A stretch of 64,000 nt of DNA from Armigeres subalbatus (GCF_024139115.2 NW_026943327.1:496001-560000); one strand, 5' to 3'. Positions 40,786 to 53,139 are shown, numbered from the stretch's first letter. Translations and numbers: made by a program. Notes: generated by a model from the sequence alone, not told the origin.

Positions 40786-41129
40786 ATAGAGAGAAGGAAA
40801 TAAATTCAATTGGAAGCAAATACAAAATGTAAGTACTTTGTATACAAATGAGACCAAAAATAACGACATCCATCGACGGCGTCGGTGTCGAAGGCGACTA
40901 TAGCATTTATTGGGAAAAAGAGATTGGTAGTTTGGCATCGGAAGCAAATTATAATAATTGATTCAATTTGTCGACTGCTGGGGATGTCCCTTGCGGGATT
41001 ACAAATACCATGTATAATAGAACGTTAGGAAACCCGATGAACGTGTAGAGATTTATAACTGGATAAAATATTGGACAAGATTTAAAAAAAAATGTGAGTC
41101 AGAATAAATCACAGATTTCTGTGAAATTT

Positions 41130-41420
41130 CACCGAAATCACGAAGTTTGAGACGTCGTAAGATGGGTTTCGGATCAAATCGAAAAGTGGCCACTTCCCGG
41201 GGGAACAAGGTTTCCGGAATGCCACGAAGCCTGACCAGTACCACTCAGATATCTCAAATTAGACTCTATTGAGCTCGTTTCGCGAAATCATGAAGTTTGA
41301 GACTTCGCAAGATGGGTTTCAGATCAAATCGAAAAGTGGCCACTTCCCCGGAGGAACCAGGTTTCCGGAATACCGCAGAACCTGTCCAAACCCACCAAGG
41401 AACCTTGGAAGAGACACTAT
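41130..41420. repeat. Two units of the CACTTCCC-GAGGGAACC repeat family
   Basis: GACTTCGCAAGATGGGTTTC with ATCAAATCGAAAAGTGGCCA occurs twice (about 41146 and 41298), followed by GGAACCAGGTTTCCGGAAT. These match the units arrayed inside the foldback element at 51215-55370. Confidence 0.75.
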
Positions 41421-41429
41421 TGAACATGT

Positions 41430-41890
41430 CTCGTGATGTCATGAAGCAGGACACACTAAAAAAAATGAGTTTTAAGACTTTTAGCAAGGACATCCTATTT
41501 AAGAAAAAAAAAATGTACCCCACTAGACCCCGGAATTATGTCGGAACCATGTGGTCATTTTTTAGTGTAAGCATCAAAGGAGGATAAGGGTATTAACGCA
41601 CTTTTCGTTTCTTCATGATTTTCAATCTGACGACCTGAACTGAAATATGGTTTGGACGGCTTTCGGTGTAATCAAATATAGCAAGATTGGTATGACATAT
41701 CTGGTCAAGTGTATAAGCAACTGTTGAAAAGATTTTGATAAATTATTATACAGTTTCTGTAAGGTTCTTATGCAGAACTTTATTAAAATCTGCCCTCCGC
41801 TGGTTGGGTGTGCGTAGTTCTTATAAGGAAAGCCATAATGTGCAGGTCCACAGAAAACAATCTTGAAATCTTTGAAATGACTGGTCCCGT
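41430..41890. other. Repeat-derived stretch without gene
   Basis: ACACTAAAAAAAATG at 41451 and CATTTTTTAGTGT at 41557 form a small inverted pair. Nothing else is supported. Confidence 0.3.
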
Positions 41891-41894
41891 AGTT

Positions 41895-42200
41895 GACCCG
41901 ATTTTTTCGTCTCACAAGCGGATGGTCATGGGGTCGATTCCCAGTCCCTTCACCAAACTCTAGTCAGTCGCCGGTTCTGCAGCCCATGTTCTGCATACGG
42001 TGGCGTTTTGGGGTACGTACCTTACCGTCATGGCTGCCTGAAGACGACTGACAGCTTGTTCATCTCGGAGGCATTCCTGCAAAGTTACCCGGATAAATGG
42101 CAACCGAACAATGCAACAATCATTGGATACACTACATGACATACGAGCACAATATACTCACGATGAGATGGACTGGCAACGACAACAATTATTGAAATCT
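41895..42200. repeat. tRNA-like SINE candidate
   Basis: GCGGATGGTCATGGGGTCGATTCCCAGTCCC (B-box-like, near 41919-41950) is followed by a unique-looking 200-bp body ending in GACAACAATTATTG. This order is SINE-like; the family is not identified. Confidence 0.4.
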
Positions 42201-42479
42201 AAAAATAGATTGTATGTGGAATCTATGTGAACAGCGCAGGACGTACTGAGCGTATTTTCATGGGCGTAGCCAAGGGTGGGCAGGGGGGGGCCGTCGCCCC
42301 CCCCTAAGTTGTGGAAAGATTGCACGGGTACTGAAATGAATTCCCTTAAACATGTGCACTTTACGATCCAATCATATACAGAAATAGGTGGTTGAAATTC
42401 AAAAGATTCCCAAAACTTATTAGGGCATCCAGGATCCATAATATATGAAAGTTCAAAACAGCTCGAAACATTTCGGACT

Positions 42480-45400
42480 CAAAAATTCTCCTTGAAATCC
42501 TTCTAGAAGCTCCCCTGGGAACTTCTGAATTCCTCCGGAAAGTTATCCACAAATTCCTCTGAAAATCGTTTGAAAATCCTTCTCATGTAATTGTAATTCC
42601 TCCTTATCTAGAAACCCCCCACTATTTTTTTAGGAAATTCACGAGGAAATTCCTTGAAGATTTCTTTTCTTCTCTCCAAGATTTACTTCTAGATATTTCT
42701 TCGGTTATTCTCTCTTCAGGAAAAATCCGTCATTTCCTTCAGGCATGCATTCGAGAGTTCTGTCAAGAATACATACGGAATTTCTTCCCAAAATTCTACC
42801 AGAAGTTTCTTCAAAAATTTATGACGGAAATCCTCCGATTTTGCGCCATAATTTCACTTGTAAATCTATAAGAAATTCCTTCGGAAATTCTTCTAGGAAC
42901 TTCACCGGGCATTCCTCTCGGAACTCTTCCTTTAATTCCTCCGGGATTACTTCCAGGAAATTTTCCGGGAATACCTCCAAACATTCAATAGCGAAATCAT
43001 CTAGTATTCCAATCTGGAATTCTTTTCGCAATTACTTCAGAATATCCTTCAAGAAATCCTCTAGAAATATCTTCATGAATTTCTCCTGGAATTCGTCCAA
43101 GTATTTCCCCAGAAATTCTTACAGGTATTCTTTCTGGAGTTTCTTCAGGTACTTCTCCAGGAATTTTCCGCGGAAGTGTACTAGAATTCCTTACGGACTT
43201 CACTCGGAATTTACTCGGATATCTGCCAAGAGTTCTTCTAGAATTTTTTTCGGAACAATCCGCAGGGATTTTCTTCAGCAATTCATCTGGGAATACTTTC
43301 AGGATTCTGGGAATTTCTGCATTAATTCCTCCTGGTATTTTCCTGGGAATTCCTTCAGATATTTTTTCGGAAATTCCTTTAGGAACTTCTCTAAGAATTA
43401 TTTCAGGATTTACATATGGGAATTCCTCCGGAAGTGCTTGTGGGAGTTCCTCCGGGAGTTCTTCCAGGAGTTTTTCCAAGAAATTCTCCGGAAATACCTC
43501 CAAGAACTTTACAGGGAATTCCTGGACGATATTTGGCAGGAATTTCACGGGAAATGGGATTTTGGAAGTTCCTTCAGAAATATTTTTTCTCTTCCTGTAG
43601 GGTTTTCCATCGGATATTCCTCTGAAGCTCCACCAGTAGTTCCTTCGGGAATTCAATCAGACTTTCTTCCAGGAATTCATTTAGCATTTCTTTAGGCATT
43701 TATCTAGGTTTTTTTAAGAATTCTTCCAGGAGTTCATCCTGGAATTCTTACGGAAGTTCCTTTGGGAGTTCATCCTAGAATTCTTACGAGAGTTCCTCCA
43801 GGATTTCCTCCGGAAGTTCTTCCTGTAGTTCTTCAATAAATTCCTCCAGAAGTTCCACCGGCAGTTCCTCCGAGAATTCCTCTGATAATTTCTCCGGAAA
43901 TTCCTATAGAAAATCCCCCGGGAGTTCCTCCGGAAATTACTCTGGGAGTTCCTCCGGGAGTTCCTTTTCAGAGAAACACCCGGAAAAACTGCCGGTGAAA
44001 CTCCCGGAGGGATTCTCGTAGAAACTGCTGGTGGATCTCCCGGAGGAATTCCCGAAGGAACTGCCGGAGGAGCTCCCGTAAGAACTCCCGGAGGAATTTC
44101 AGGAGGAACTCCTAGAAGAATTCCTAGAGGACCTCCAGGCATTTATCTACAAATTCCTCCAGAAGTTCCTCGGAGAATTTCTCTGGGAGTTCTTACGGGA
44201 ATTCCTCCGGGAGGTTCTTTTAAGAATTCTTCCAGGAGTTCCTCCTGGAATTCTTACGGAAGTTCCTTCGGGAGTTCATCCTAGAATTCTTACGAGAGTT
44301 CTTCCAGGATTTCCTCCGGAAGCTCTTCCTGTAGTTCTTCAATAAATTCCTCCAGAAGTTCCACCGGCAGTTCCTCTGAGAATTCCTCTGATAATTTCTC
44401 CGGAAATTCCTATAGAAAATCCCCCGGGAGTTCCTCCGGAAATTACTCTGGGAGTTCCTCCGGGAGTTACTTTTCAGAGAAACACCCGGAGAAACTGCCG
44501 GTGAAACTCCCGGAGGGATTCTCGTAGAAACTGCTGGTGGATCTCCCGGAGGAATTCCCGAAGGAACTGCCGGAGGAGCTCCCGTAAGAACTCCCGGAGG
44601 AATTTCAGGAGGAACTCCTAGAAGAATTCCTAGAGGACCTCCCGGATGAGCTCCCAGAGAAACTATCGGAAGAACTTCTGGAGGAATTTCCAGCTTAATT
44701 TCTGAAGAAAGCCTAAATGATTTCCTGAAAAAAAGCCTGAATAATTTCCTGGAATAGTTCCTGGTGGAACTCCCGGAGGAATTTCCGGAGAAACTCCCGG
44801 ATGAATTGCTGGTGGAATTCCCGGAGGAACTCTCGAAGGTATTTTCTGGAAGAATTTCTGAAGAAACTCCCGGGAGATTTTTCAAAGGAACCCCGGGAAA
44901 ACTACCAGAAGCATTCTCGGAAACAAGAGAATTCAACTTATAGACAAATCTCGTCTAGCTGAAACCTTTGTTGGGGTTTGTAGCTGGACCATCATCATCA
45001 TCAGAGGACCTCCCGGAGAATTTCCTGAGGAGCTCGCAGAGAAATTCTCAGAGGAGCTTCTGGTGAAAAATCTATATAAATTCCTGAAGAAGCCTAAATA
45101 AATTCCAATTCTGCCGAAATTCCCGGAAGAATTTTCAGAGGAACTGCCGATAGAACTACCGGAATTATTTCTCGAAGGAAATCCTAGAGAAATTGGAAAT
45201 GCCGGTGGAACTCCTGGAAGAATTCCAGGAGGAATTTTCGGAGAAACTCCTGGAAGATCTCCCAGTGGAAATCTTCAAGTTTCCACAGGAATTCTTCCAG
45301 GATTTCATTGCGAATTAATCTTGGAACTCCTCCGAAAATTCCATTGTTGATTTCATTTTCGGTATAATTTCTGTATAAATTTCCTGTGGAATTCCTGGAG

Positions 45401-45780
45401 AAATTCTTTGAAATTTTCACAAGAAATTATTCGAAACAATTCACGGAAAATTTTATGGAATTTACACAAGAAATTCGAAGATGTTTCGTTAAATTCTCAG
45501 GAATGTTTACTGGCAATTCTGCGGAATTTCCACGGAATATTCTTATTCTTCTTAAAAATTATGGGAAACAGCAGAACTTATAAAGAAGTTCGTGAAGATT
45601 TTCTTGGAGTGAATAATGGTGGAATTTTCGGATCAATTCCCGGCAAAAATTATGGTGGAATTCCTGAAGACACTGCCGAATAAGTTGCTGGAGGCATTCC
45701 TAAAGAATCCCTGATAGAATTTCGGATAGAATGTCAGGAGCAATTGTCGAAGGAATTCCTGGAGAAAGCTTGCATATTGA
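42480..45780. repeat. 15-bp minisatellite (GGAATTCCTCCGGGAGTTCCTCC type) with inverted blocks
   Basis: The plus strand carries TTCCTCCGGGAGTTCC-type units to about 43970. GGAACTCCCGGAGGAATT-type (complementary) units run at 43970-44140, the first orientation again at 44140-44475, and the complementary one onward. Stop-free stretches of up to 316 codons rich in Arg/Asn/Ser or Pro/Gly are products of the period and not genes. Confidence 0.9.
43714..44640. repeat. 506-bp higher-order tandem duplication inside the minisatellite
   Basis: About 425 bp starting at 43714 (TTAAGAATTCTTCCAGGAGT) repeats at 44220 with an offset of 506 bp and only scattered differences. The repeated block includes the point where the units change orientation. 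Confidence 0.85.
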
Positions 45781-46289
45781 TTTTTCTGCCTATTTTATAA
45801 TAAATATTATTTCAGAGAGGATTTGTTTAGAAATTCAGATGTATGGTTCTAGTTTTCTTAAACTTATGGACTTATGGCACCCACGGCTCACCTTCTACGG
45901 ATCGTACGGAAGACTAGAACTGTCATCAGAGAGGCCATCATATTGGCCGGTCGCGACACTAGTTTTCTTAAACTTATGGAAGAATGCATAAGACAAGACT
46001 TAAGGAAGAATGCAGGATTTTTATAATAATTGTTATAGCCGATTTTATATTCTTTCTGAATACTAAGTTCGTTAATATTTTTCTCACTTTATTTAAAAAT
46101 ATCTGATGAGTAATGAATCACGCATTTTTAAATCCATTATTGTTTTAATCATTATTGTTTCGATTTGGTTTGGATTTGGTTTCATATGTTAATATTCATG
46201 TGTTTTTATAAAACTACTATAAAACTACGAAAAAAGTTGCCCCCCCCCCTTCTCGAAATCCTGGCTACGCCCATGCGTATTTTAATGTG

Positions 46290-47225
46290 CGTATTACCTT
46301 TCTCTTCTATGGTAGAATTTAAGACCTGAGCTCATGAATGTTTTGAATGGATTAGAATGTCCCCAATAGCATTCTCAACAAATAAAATGCATTTGCATAG
46401 TTTGCCTTTACTCCCATGTTAAAAAAGTACCCAACGGAAAATTTATTTACCCAAATGGAGGTTTAATATACTCAATTTCGACCTCAAGTAACAAAACTCA
46501 AAATTGGCTTCCCGTATTGAACTGGCGTCGTTGGATTGTTTCGCTCTTTTGTTTTTGACAACAGAAGAAAGAGTGGATGAAAGAGAAAAGAAAAAATAAC
46601 TCAAAAGTAAATTTAAAAAAACTCAACGCTGGGTACTTTTTTTCTTCCGTGTAAAGCGTTGGCTTGCTTCGTCCCGAGCAACGATAGCAGTGACGTTAAT
46701 TATTTACAATGAAAATTGATGTTTACATACGTGTCGATAGTGCCTTGTTTTTGTATGCCGTTGACCATTGTCCAAATGGCTTATGAAACAATTCCGCAAG
46801 CAAATGCGCTGCTACATTAAAGTGATCAAACGTCCCGGATTATGCGGGACAGTCCTGGTTTCAGCTTACTTGTCCTGCATTGCCAGGTGTCTCGGAAAAC
46901 GTCCAGCATTCCATGATGGAACTGTGGATCTGGAGAATTTATGGAACCTGCAAAAATAGGGAGGTCTAGAAAATCTCTAACAGATCCGAATAATCAAAAG
47001 AAAAAGGAGAACGGCAGACCACCTATAATCCAAATGACTATAGATGTCTGTATGAAAAGAACTTAACCTAACAGGAACGATCAGCTGTACGAACAAATAG
47101 GGCATCCGTTGACGGAACACGTCCGAAGAAACATCAAAATAAAATAGGTTGAAAACGTGTTTAGTTGGTGGTTAATTGAACGAGTGGGCGAGCATAATAT
47201 GTGCTTAGTAAAATCGTACAGTTTT
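46290..47225. other. Stretch without supported gene
   Basis: 46425-46650 has GTACCCAACGGAAAA facing the complement-like CAACGCTGGGTACTTTTTTT, perhaps a MITE. A short frame at 46768-46959 is not recognised. Confidence 0.3.
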
Positions 47226-47235
47226 AGCTGAATGT

Positions 47236-47735
47236 ATGACAAAAGGTCGAAATACAAAAAGTCGAAAGACAAAATGTCGAAATGACAAAAAGTCGAAAAG
47301 ACAAAACGTCGAAAGGGACAGAAGGTCGAAAGGACAAAAGGTCGAAAAGAAAAATAAGTCGGAAGGGACACAATTTCGATCAGAACAAGTTGATAACAAG
47401 TTGAGTGTATTCCAAAGGAATGTGTGAAATGGATTAAACTTCAAGCGGAAATAATACACTTATCTCATCAATCAATGTTGAAGAATGAGAAATTTTAAAA
47501 GAAGGAGAAGATAATTGATTCAAAAAATAAATTAAACTTGTGTTGTGCGAGATTGATTCTTTCCGTTTTAGTTTCTTGTCTATTTCGACCTTTTCTCCTT
47601 TTCGACTTTTTGTCTCTTTGGACCTTTTGTTTCTTTCGACCTTTTGTTCTTTTCGACCTTTTGTCTCTTTCGACCTTTTGTTACGTTCGACGTTTTGTCT
47701 TTCAACCTTTTGTCCTTTCGACCTTTTGTCATCCC
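47236..47735. repeat. Inverted pair of GACAAAAGGTCGAAA arrays
   Basis: The left arm (47236-47355) has about eight copies of GACAAAAxGTCGAAA. The right arm (47578-47735) has about ten copies of the complement TTTCGACCTTTTGTC. The spacer of about 220 bp is non-coding. The same unit occurs at 8615-8712. Confidence 0.85.
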
Positions 47736-47739
47736 TACT

Positions 47740-48320
47740 TTTCTAGTAAGTTCTAGTTTTGGAATTATCCATGTCAAGCCGTGGCAAATAGATGATGACC
47801 ATGTAAACCAAAGCGACATTATCAATCTCATACTTTTGCTTCCACCAAGGCTTCAACTGTTTGTTACAACATCAAATGGAAAGGAATACGCACCGTCATT
47901 GTCACCATTATCGATTGCCTTTGTTGTAGGGCGAGATAGCATAGTTTGATCATATCACTCGTACATTTCGGAATGATATTAGGTAATTCATTCTATAATC
48001 TTTACCTTCCATCTGCGCCAGCCTGCAATGAGCATTCTGAGCATACTGAGAACAAGCTTTTCACCAAGAAAAAGTTCAACTTTTCTCGTTTACTTAAGCA
48101 TAAACTTCTTTGTTTTATGAATGCGGCGTGCCCTTGGATCCGATGCTTGGAAGTGGAAGTATTGTGGCCCCTGTTGGATGCAACTTGTTGCGACGAAATT
48201 GTTTAATTTTAAATTCTACCAAAAAGTTTATCCTCGAAATTGGCCAGCGCACTTGTTTTTGGTAAATGAGAACAGTGCAAAACGGAATCTCGGGGCAAAG
48301 TAGCCTAAATCATAAAATCA
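47740..48320. other. Stretch with short unrecognised frames
   Basis: A plus-strand frame reads HVKPWQIDDDHVNQSDIINL near 47780 and another covers 47946-48206. Neither shows a known motif; they may be remnants of a transposon gene. Confidence 0.25.
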
Positions 48321-48324
48321 CTCA

Positions 48325-48860
48325 TATAGGGGAATGATTCGGCACTTCATCCCATAGCTCCTATTTCCATCCCAACAAAAACAAAGCAATGAAAAGAAAT
48401 TTGGTTTGTTACTTATTTTTGTGATTTTTTTCAGCAGTGATCACGCTTGTTAGCAAACATTAGTTAGCAAAACATATTTTAAATGCGTTAGAAAGTCTCA
48501 AAAAAACTAGTTGTTTTGAATAGGAGATCAATGTTCACATGCAGCTAACTTTGTAAATTTTACAACAACATTTTGAAACAGATCTGTTTTCTTGACTGTT
48601 TTGGTGAAAACAGCTCAAGGGGTGCATATTGGACTTTTATCCCCTACATACATGTGGGATTTTCAGTCAAAATATATGGGAAAACACTTCAGCATTATTC
48701 TTTCAGTAGAAGCACAAGTATTAGAACGCTACAGGCGCTGTTATTCCATCCAGCTATTGATATCAACAAGATTCAACCATTCTATGTAGAACCGCGGATA
48801 TCGCATAAAAAGTTCGATCGATTGAATGTCTAATTTGTTGCTTTGTTTGTTCACAAGTAC
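48325..48860. other. MITE half-copy and unrecognised sequence
   Basis: 48327-48400 (GGCACTTCATCCCATAGCTC) is the inverse of the end of the element at 28829-28997. The rest has a weak 86-codon frame at 48573-48833 with no recognised similarity. Confidence 0.3.
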
Positions 48861-48870
48861 GAAAATTGAG

Positions 48871-49095
48871 CTTCTTATCTTCTCCACTTTTCTCTCCATT
48901 GGCATTACATCCCCCACTGGCTCATTGCCGCCTCGCAGCGGTTTCTAAGCCAAGGTACCATTTTTGCATTCGTATATCATGAGGCTAACACGATGATACT
49001 TTTATGTCCAGGGAAGTCGAGACAATTTCCAGCCCGGAAATTGCCTACACCGTACCGAGAATCGAACCCAGCCACCGGCTGAAGAGAGCCCCTTG
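48871..49095 (-). mobile_element. Feilai SINE, truncated copy
   Basis: This is the minus-strand copy of the SINE at 57764-58046. It shows the complement of GGGTTCGATTCTCGGTACGG, GACTTCCCTGGACATAAAAG, TATCATCGTGTTAGCC and CCAGTGGGGGATGTAATGCC. The 5' tRNA-like head is incomplete. Confidence 0.85.
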
Positions 49096-49129
49096 ATTTA
49101 AATTGAACTACAGGGATGAAAAACAGAGC

Positions 49130-49350
49130 CATTTGCAGGGATTGAACTTATCATTTCATTATCATTTAGTATTCAGCCAATAACTCATTCCAGATGAGGA
49201 ATTCCGAAAAGTGTTGTATGGCGGACTTCTAGCGCAGATTCCCCTCTACAACTTTGTCTAAGGGTACATTGCTCTATGTCTAATATAAACAGCGTAAAAC
49301 TAAAAACCCCTGATTAATCCACCTAGCGGTGATGATGCCTTTCTCGCTCG
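49130..49350. repeat. Dispersed MITE fragments
   Basis: ATTCAGCCAATAACTCATTCC and GGACTTCTAGCGCAGATTCC match, in inverse, 61560-61690. CCACCTAGCGGTGATGATGC at 49319 is the 5' edge of the dispersed repeat at 2858-3270. Confidence 0.6.
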
Positions 49351-49399
49351 TTCAAAAGGGTTGACAAACATATTTTTCACATTTGTTTATGGCAGCCTT

Positions 49400-49752
49400 A
49401 CTTTGTACCGTTAAATGCACAAAAACGATCCAGAAAAATGAAAAACGATCCATAAATAACATCTGAATGTTCCATAAAACGCTACCTTAAATCCAAAAAA
49501 TAGCTCAGGCGTATCCATAAAGATTAATTTTAAGATCCATAACTAAGCATAACTAAGCTAAAAAAATAAACCAAATAATTGGAAAATAAGTATGTACCTT
49601 TAAACATGATCAAGAAAAACAATATCATACCTGCTATTTTCCCATCATCCATTTGGAAAATGATCCATAGAAAACTACATTTTGATCCATAAAAATACAA
49701 TTTTATGATCCATAGTTTTGGATATATGATCCATAATGTTGGTCATTTGACA
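49400..49752. repeat. Block of recurrent GATCCATA words
   Basis: About ten occurrences of (T/C)GATCCATAA or a one-base variant (TTCCATAA, TATCCATAA) occur at irregular 15-60 bp spacing on the same strand. It is not a simple tandem repeat, and no coding frame is seen. Confidence 0.5.
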
Positions 49753-49754
49753 AA

Positions 49755-50390
49755 CTTTCGAGTGTTTCTTGTTTTGAAGTCAGAATCCAGCTTAGGCTTC
49801 TGGCACCCATCAATAAGTTAGCCTTTTTAAAATTATTGTTTTGAATAGTATGATTCTTCATATAGATAAGAATTCATTTTTTGCTGATAGCAGTTCCGTT
49901 TTTGTCATTGACATTCAACCACTTTTAACTAAGATTTACGAATTTGATCCGACTTAATAAAATTTGAAGGGAATTCTACTATGGTTGCTTTTCTTCATAT
50001 GGAGATCATTTCGGAGTGATTAACGGAAGGTTTTATTAAAATTGATTCATATTAATTTGTTTTTGTATATATTATAATGAACTGATCTAAAATTATTTAT
50101 CAGATCACTCTGTACAGGTAAACTATCACTGTACAAAATCTGATAGATTACTCGTGACAGAGCTGGTGTTACCAAAATCAGCATACTTGGGCCAATAATG
50201 TCTAATACTTTATATCATACTGATTGCATATTATTCTATTATTCTGATATTATTCTATCAGGAAATCAAAAATCGTTGATTGCCTTAGAGTAATTTGTTA
50301 TGGATTATAGCAAGGATGTTTTCGATCATTTAGTAATATAGGTTCGATAATTTAGTAGTTTGTCAATAACTCATTCCAGAGGATAAATGT
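49755..50390. repeat. Repeat A, copy 1
   Basis: GAAGTCAGAATCCAGCTTAG to AGTAGTTTGTCAATAACTCA is shared in direct orientation with 55570-56135 with small indels. It is non-coding. Confidence 0.8.
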
Positions 50391-50429
50391 CGAAAAATAT
50401 TCGCACCAGAAGTCCAGAAGAATATAGTA

Positions 50430-51214
50430 AATATTTATAGAAAATCAAAACCATTTACTAAAATAAATTGTTTTATTTACAAACAAATTGTTAGACCAGC
50501 CATGTTTTACATATACTGTGCCAATATGAATTATTTGCTGCAACGCCAGGGAAAATGCATTATAGTGGATTCAAAATAAATGTTGAAATTGATTCTGAAG
50601 TTGCTTCCCTGCACACCAAAACATTATGAATATTAGGTGACATATTTGAATGAATTGACACAAAAGACGTAAACTCAATCGTATATGTTTTTCAACGTCA
50701 GATGATTTAAATATGCCACGGAACCTAAAAACATAGCACCAGGTGCATTGCCGCACGAATGCACAAGCAGCCAATGATCAGTGCAAATTGCATATAACCT
50801 GTTATACTTCGATCACCACTCATCCAAGAAGTAAAGATAGCTAAGAGGTAACGTTCCAGCCTTTCACTCAGAGAATCTGTGTTCGACGCTCGTTCGGTTC
50901 TCATTTTTTTTTTCAAAAACATATTTATAAAAAAAATTTATTTTCTATAACTCAATACTACATTTTTAACATCGTTAACATTAAAACATCGATTCTGAGA
51001 GGCGAGAGCACTCCCACGCAATCCAACACCACCAACAGGTAGCCGAAGTATTTAGGTAGCCGAAGTATAACATATATATGTTAGACTACATATCTACACA
51101 TGTCTTTTAATCGAAATAATTAGACTTTCATGTTGCCAATCTAAAAGAAAATTAAATTTCAAACCCGAAAAATCAATAGTTAGATTTCGGCTAAAATGTG
51201 TTTTAACATTTTAA
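50430..51214. repeat. Repeat B, left part, interrupted by the TTAA element
   Basis: It is collinear with 59300-60095 (for example AGAAAATCAAAACCATTTAC and ATTGTTTTATTTACAAAC). It continues at 55371 after the foldback element. A tRNA-like module sits at 50825-50915. On the minus strand both copies can encode RASNTDSLSERLERY and SWMSGDRSITGY, but this overlaps the tRNA-like module and is probably fortuitous. Confidence 0.8.
50825..50915 (+). ncRNA. tRNA-like module with T-run (in repeat B)
   Basis: TAGCTAAGAGGTAACGTTCC resembles an A box, and GTGTTCGACGCTCGTTCGG lies at B-box distance. A run of Ts follows, as in a polymerase III terminator. It is conserved in the second copy at 59725-59810. 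Whether it is transcribed is unknown. Confidence 0.35.
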
Positions 51215-51639
51215 CCCGTTTCGGTCTGACCTAGAAATCAAAATTGAAATAACCCGTGTAGGCTCATTTTTCGTCCGATTGCCATGAAATTTTCAGGGAA
51301 GAAGCGTCATCATGTCTATTTTTTGGTACAAGACTTGATTTGAACATGGTGCCAATCTGGCCGGATTTATTAACGGGGGGTCCTGGGTCAGATGCAGTCA
51401 AAAACGGGTCATTTTTTTAAAACCATTGATAAATGAACGAAAGTGACCAGAATGCTGATGCAAACGTGGTCAATCATCATTGACCAGCATCAGAAGTTAG
51501 TTTTGATACATTTGAATCACCAGGGCATGGTTCCGGATGTTCCGGAAACCTGGTTCCCTGGGGTATCCCTGGGGTGGTGGACACTTTTCAAGTGGACACA
51601 ACCCAGTCTTGCGACATATCAAACTTCATGGTTTTGGAA

Positions 51640-53100
51640 GAGAATCCTAATAGATGAGTTTTTGGGAGGTTTTGGACACATTGGCCACATCCGGAAGTGT
51701 TCCCGGGAGCCTGGTTCCCTCAAGGAAGTGGACAAATCTCGATTAGCACCGAAACCCATCTTGCGACATATCAAACTCCATGATTTTGAAATACAAGCTC
51801 AATAGATGAGTTTTTGAGAGGTTTTGGACACAGTGGTCACGTTCGGAAGTGTTCCCGGGAACCTGGTTCCCTCAGGGAAGTGGACAAATTTTGATTACCA
51901 TCGAAACCCATCTTGCGACATTTCAAACTCCATGATTTTGGAAGACAAGTTCAATAGATGTTTTTTAGAGCTTTTGGACACATTGGCCACGTTCGGAAGT
52001 GTTCCCGGGAACCTAGTTCCCTCAAGAAAGTGGACAAATTTCGATTAGCACCGAAACCCATCTTGCGACATATCAAACTCCATGATTTTGGAAGACAAGC
52101 TCAACAGATGAGTTTTTGCAAGATTTTGGACACATTGGCCACTTCGGAAGTGTTCCCGGGAACCTGGTTCCCTCAAGAAAGTGGACAAATCTTGCCTAGC
52201 ACCAAAACCCATCTTGCGACATATCAAACTCCATGATTTTGAAAGACAAGCTAAATAGATGAATTTTTGAGAGGTTTTGGACACATTGGCCACGTTTGGA
52301 AGTGTTCCCGGGAGCCTGGTTCCCTTAGGGAAGCGGACAAATTTCGAAAAGCACCAAAACCCATCTTGCAACACATCAAACTCCATGGTTTTGAAAGACT
52401 CCAGGGTTTTTGAGAGGTTTTGGACACATTGGCCACGTCCGGAAGTGTTCCCGGGAGCCTGGTTCCCTCAAGAAAGTGGACAAATCCCGCCTAGCACCAA
52501 AACTCATCTTGCGACATGTCAAACTCCATAATTTTGGAAGACAAGCTCAATAGATGAATTTTTGAGAGATTTTGGACACATTGGCCACGTCCGGAAGTGT
52601 TCCCGGGAGCCTGGTTCCCTCAGGGAAGCGAACAAATTTAGATTAGCGCCGGAACCCATCTTGCGGTATGCCAAACTCCATGATTTTGAAAGACAAGCTC
52701 AATAAATGAGCTTCTGAGAGGTTTTGGACACATTGGCCACATCCGGAAGTGTTCCCGGGAGCCTGGTTCCCTCAGAGAAGTGGACAAATTTTGATTAGCA
52801 CCGAAACCCACCTTGCGACATATCAAACTCCATGATTTTGAAAGACACGCACAACACATGATTTTTTTAGAGGTTTTGGACACATTGGCCAGGTCCGTAA
52901 GTGTTCCCAAAAGCCTGGTTCCCTCAGGGAAGCGGACAAATTTCAATTAGCACCGAAACCCATCTTGCGACATATCAAACTCCATGATTTTGAAAGACAA
53001 ATTGAATACATGATGTTTTTAAAGATTTTTGACACATTGGCTACGACCGGAAGTTTTCTTGGGAACCTGGTTCCCTCAAGGAAGTAAACAAATTTAGATT
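51640..53100 (+). repeat. Left array of ~151-bp units in the foldback element
   Basis: CCCATCTTGCGACATATCAA recurs at about 51760, 51910, 52061, 52213, 52365, 52510, 52660, 52814 and 52965. Each is followed by CTCCATGATTTTG, TTTTGGACACATTGGCCAC and GTGTTCCCGGGAACCTGGTT. Confidence 0.88.
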
Positions 53101-53139
53101 ACTACCGAAACTCATCTTTTGACGTAACAAGTCAACCAA

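Larger units (their letters stand above)
42259..46275. mobile_element. 4.0-kb non-autonomous DNA element with 13-bp perfect TIR and 8-bp target duplication
   Basis: CATGGGCGTAGCC at 42259-42271 is the exact complement of GGCTACGCCCATG at 46263-46275. CGTATTTT directly flanks both ends (42251-42258 and 46276-46283). An 8-bp duplication suggests hAT-type transposition (inferred). G/C runs lie just inside both ends. The interior is mostly a 15-bp minisatellite whose strand orientation flips near 43970 and again near 44140, then a unique AT-rich tail (45800-46220). There is no transposase. Confidence 0.88.

Noticed and set aside
42745..44936. Open frames up to 316 codons rich in Arg/Asn/Ser or Gly/Pro (collagen-like look)
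   Set aside because: They are a product of the 15-bp minisatellite period, present on both strands and in several frames; not a structural protein gene.
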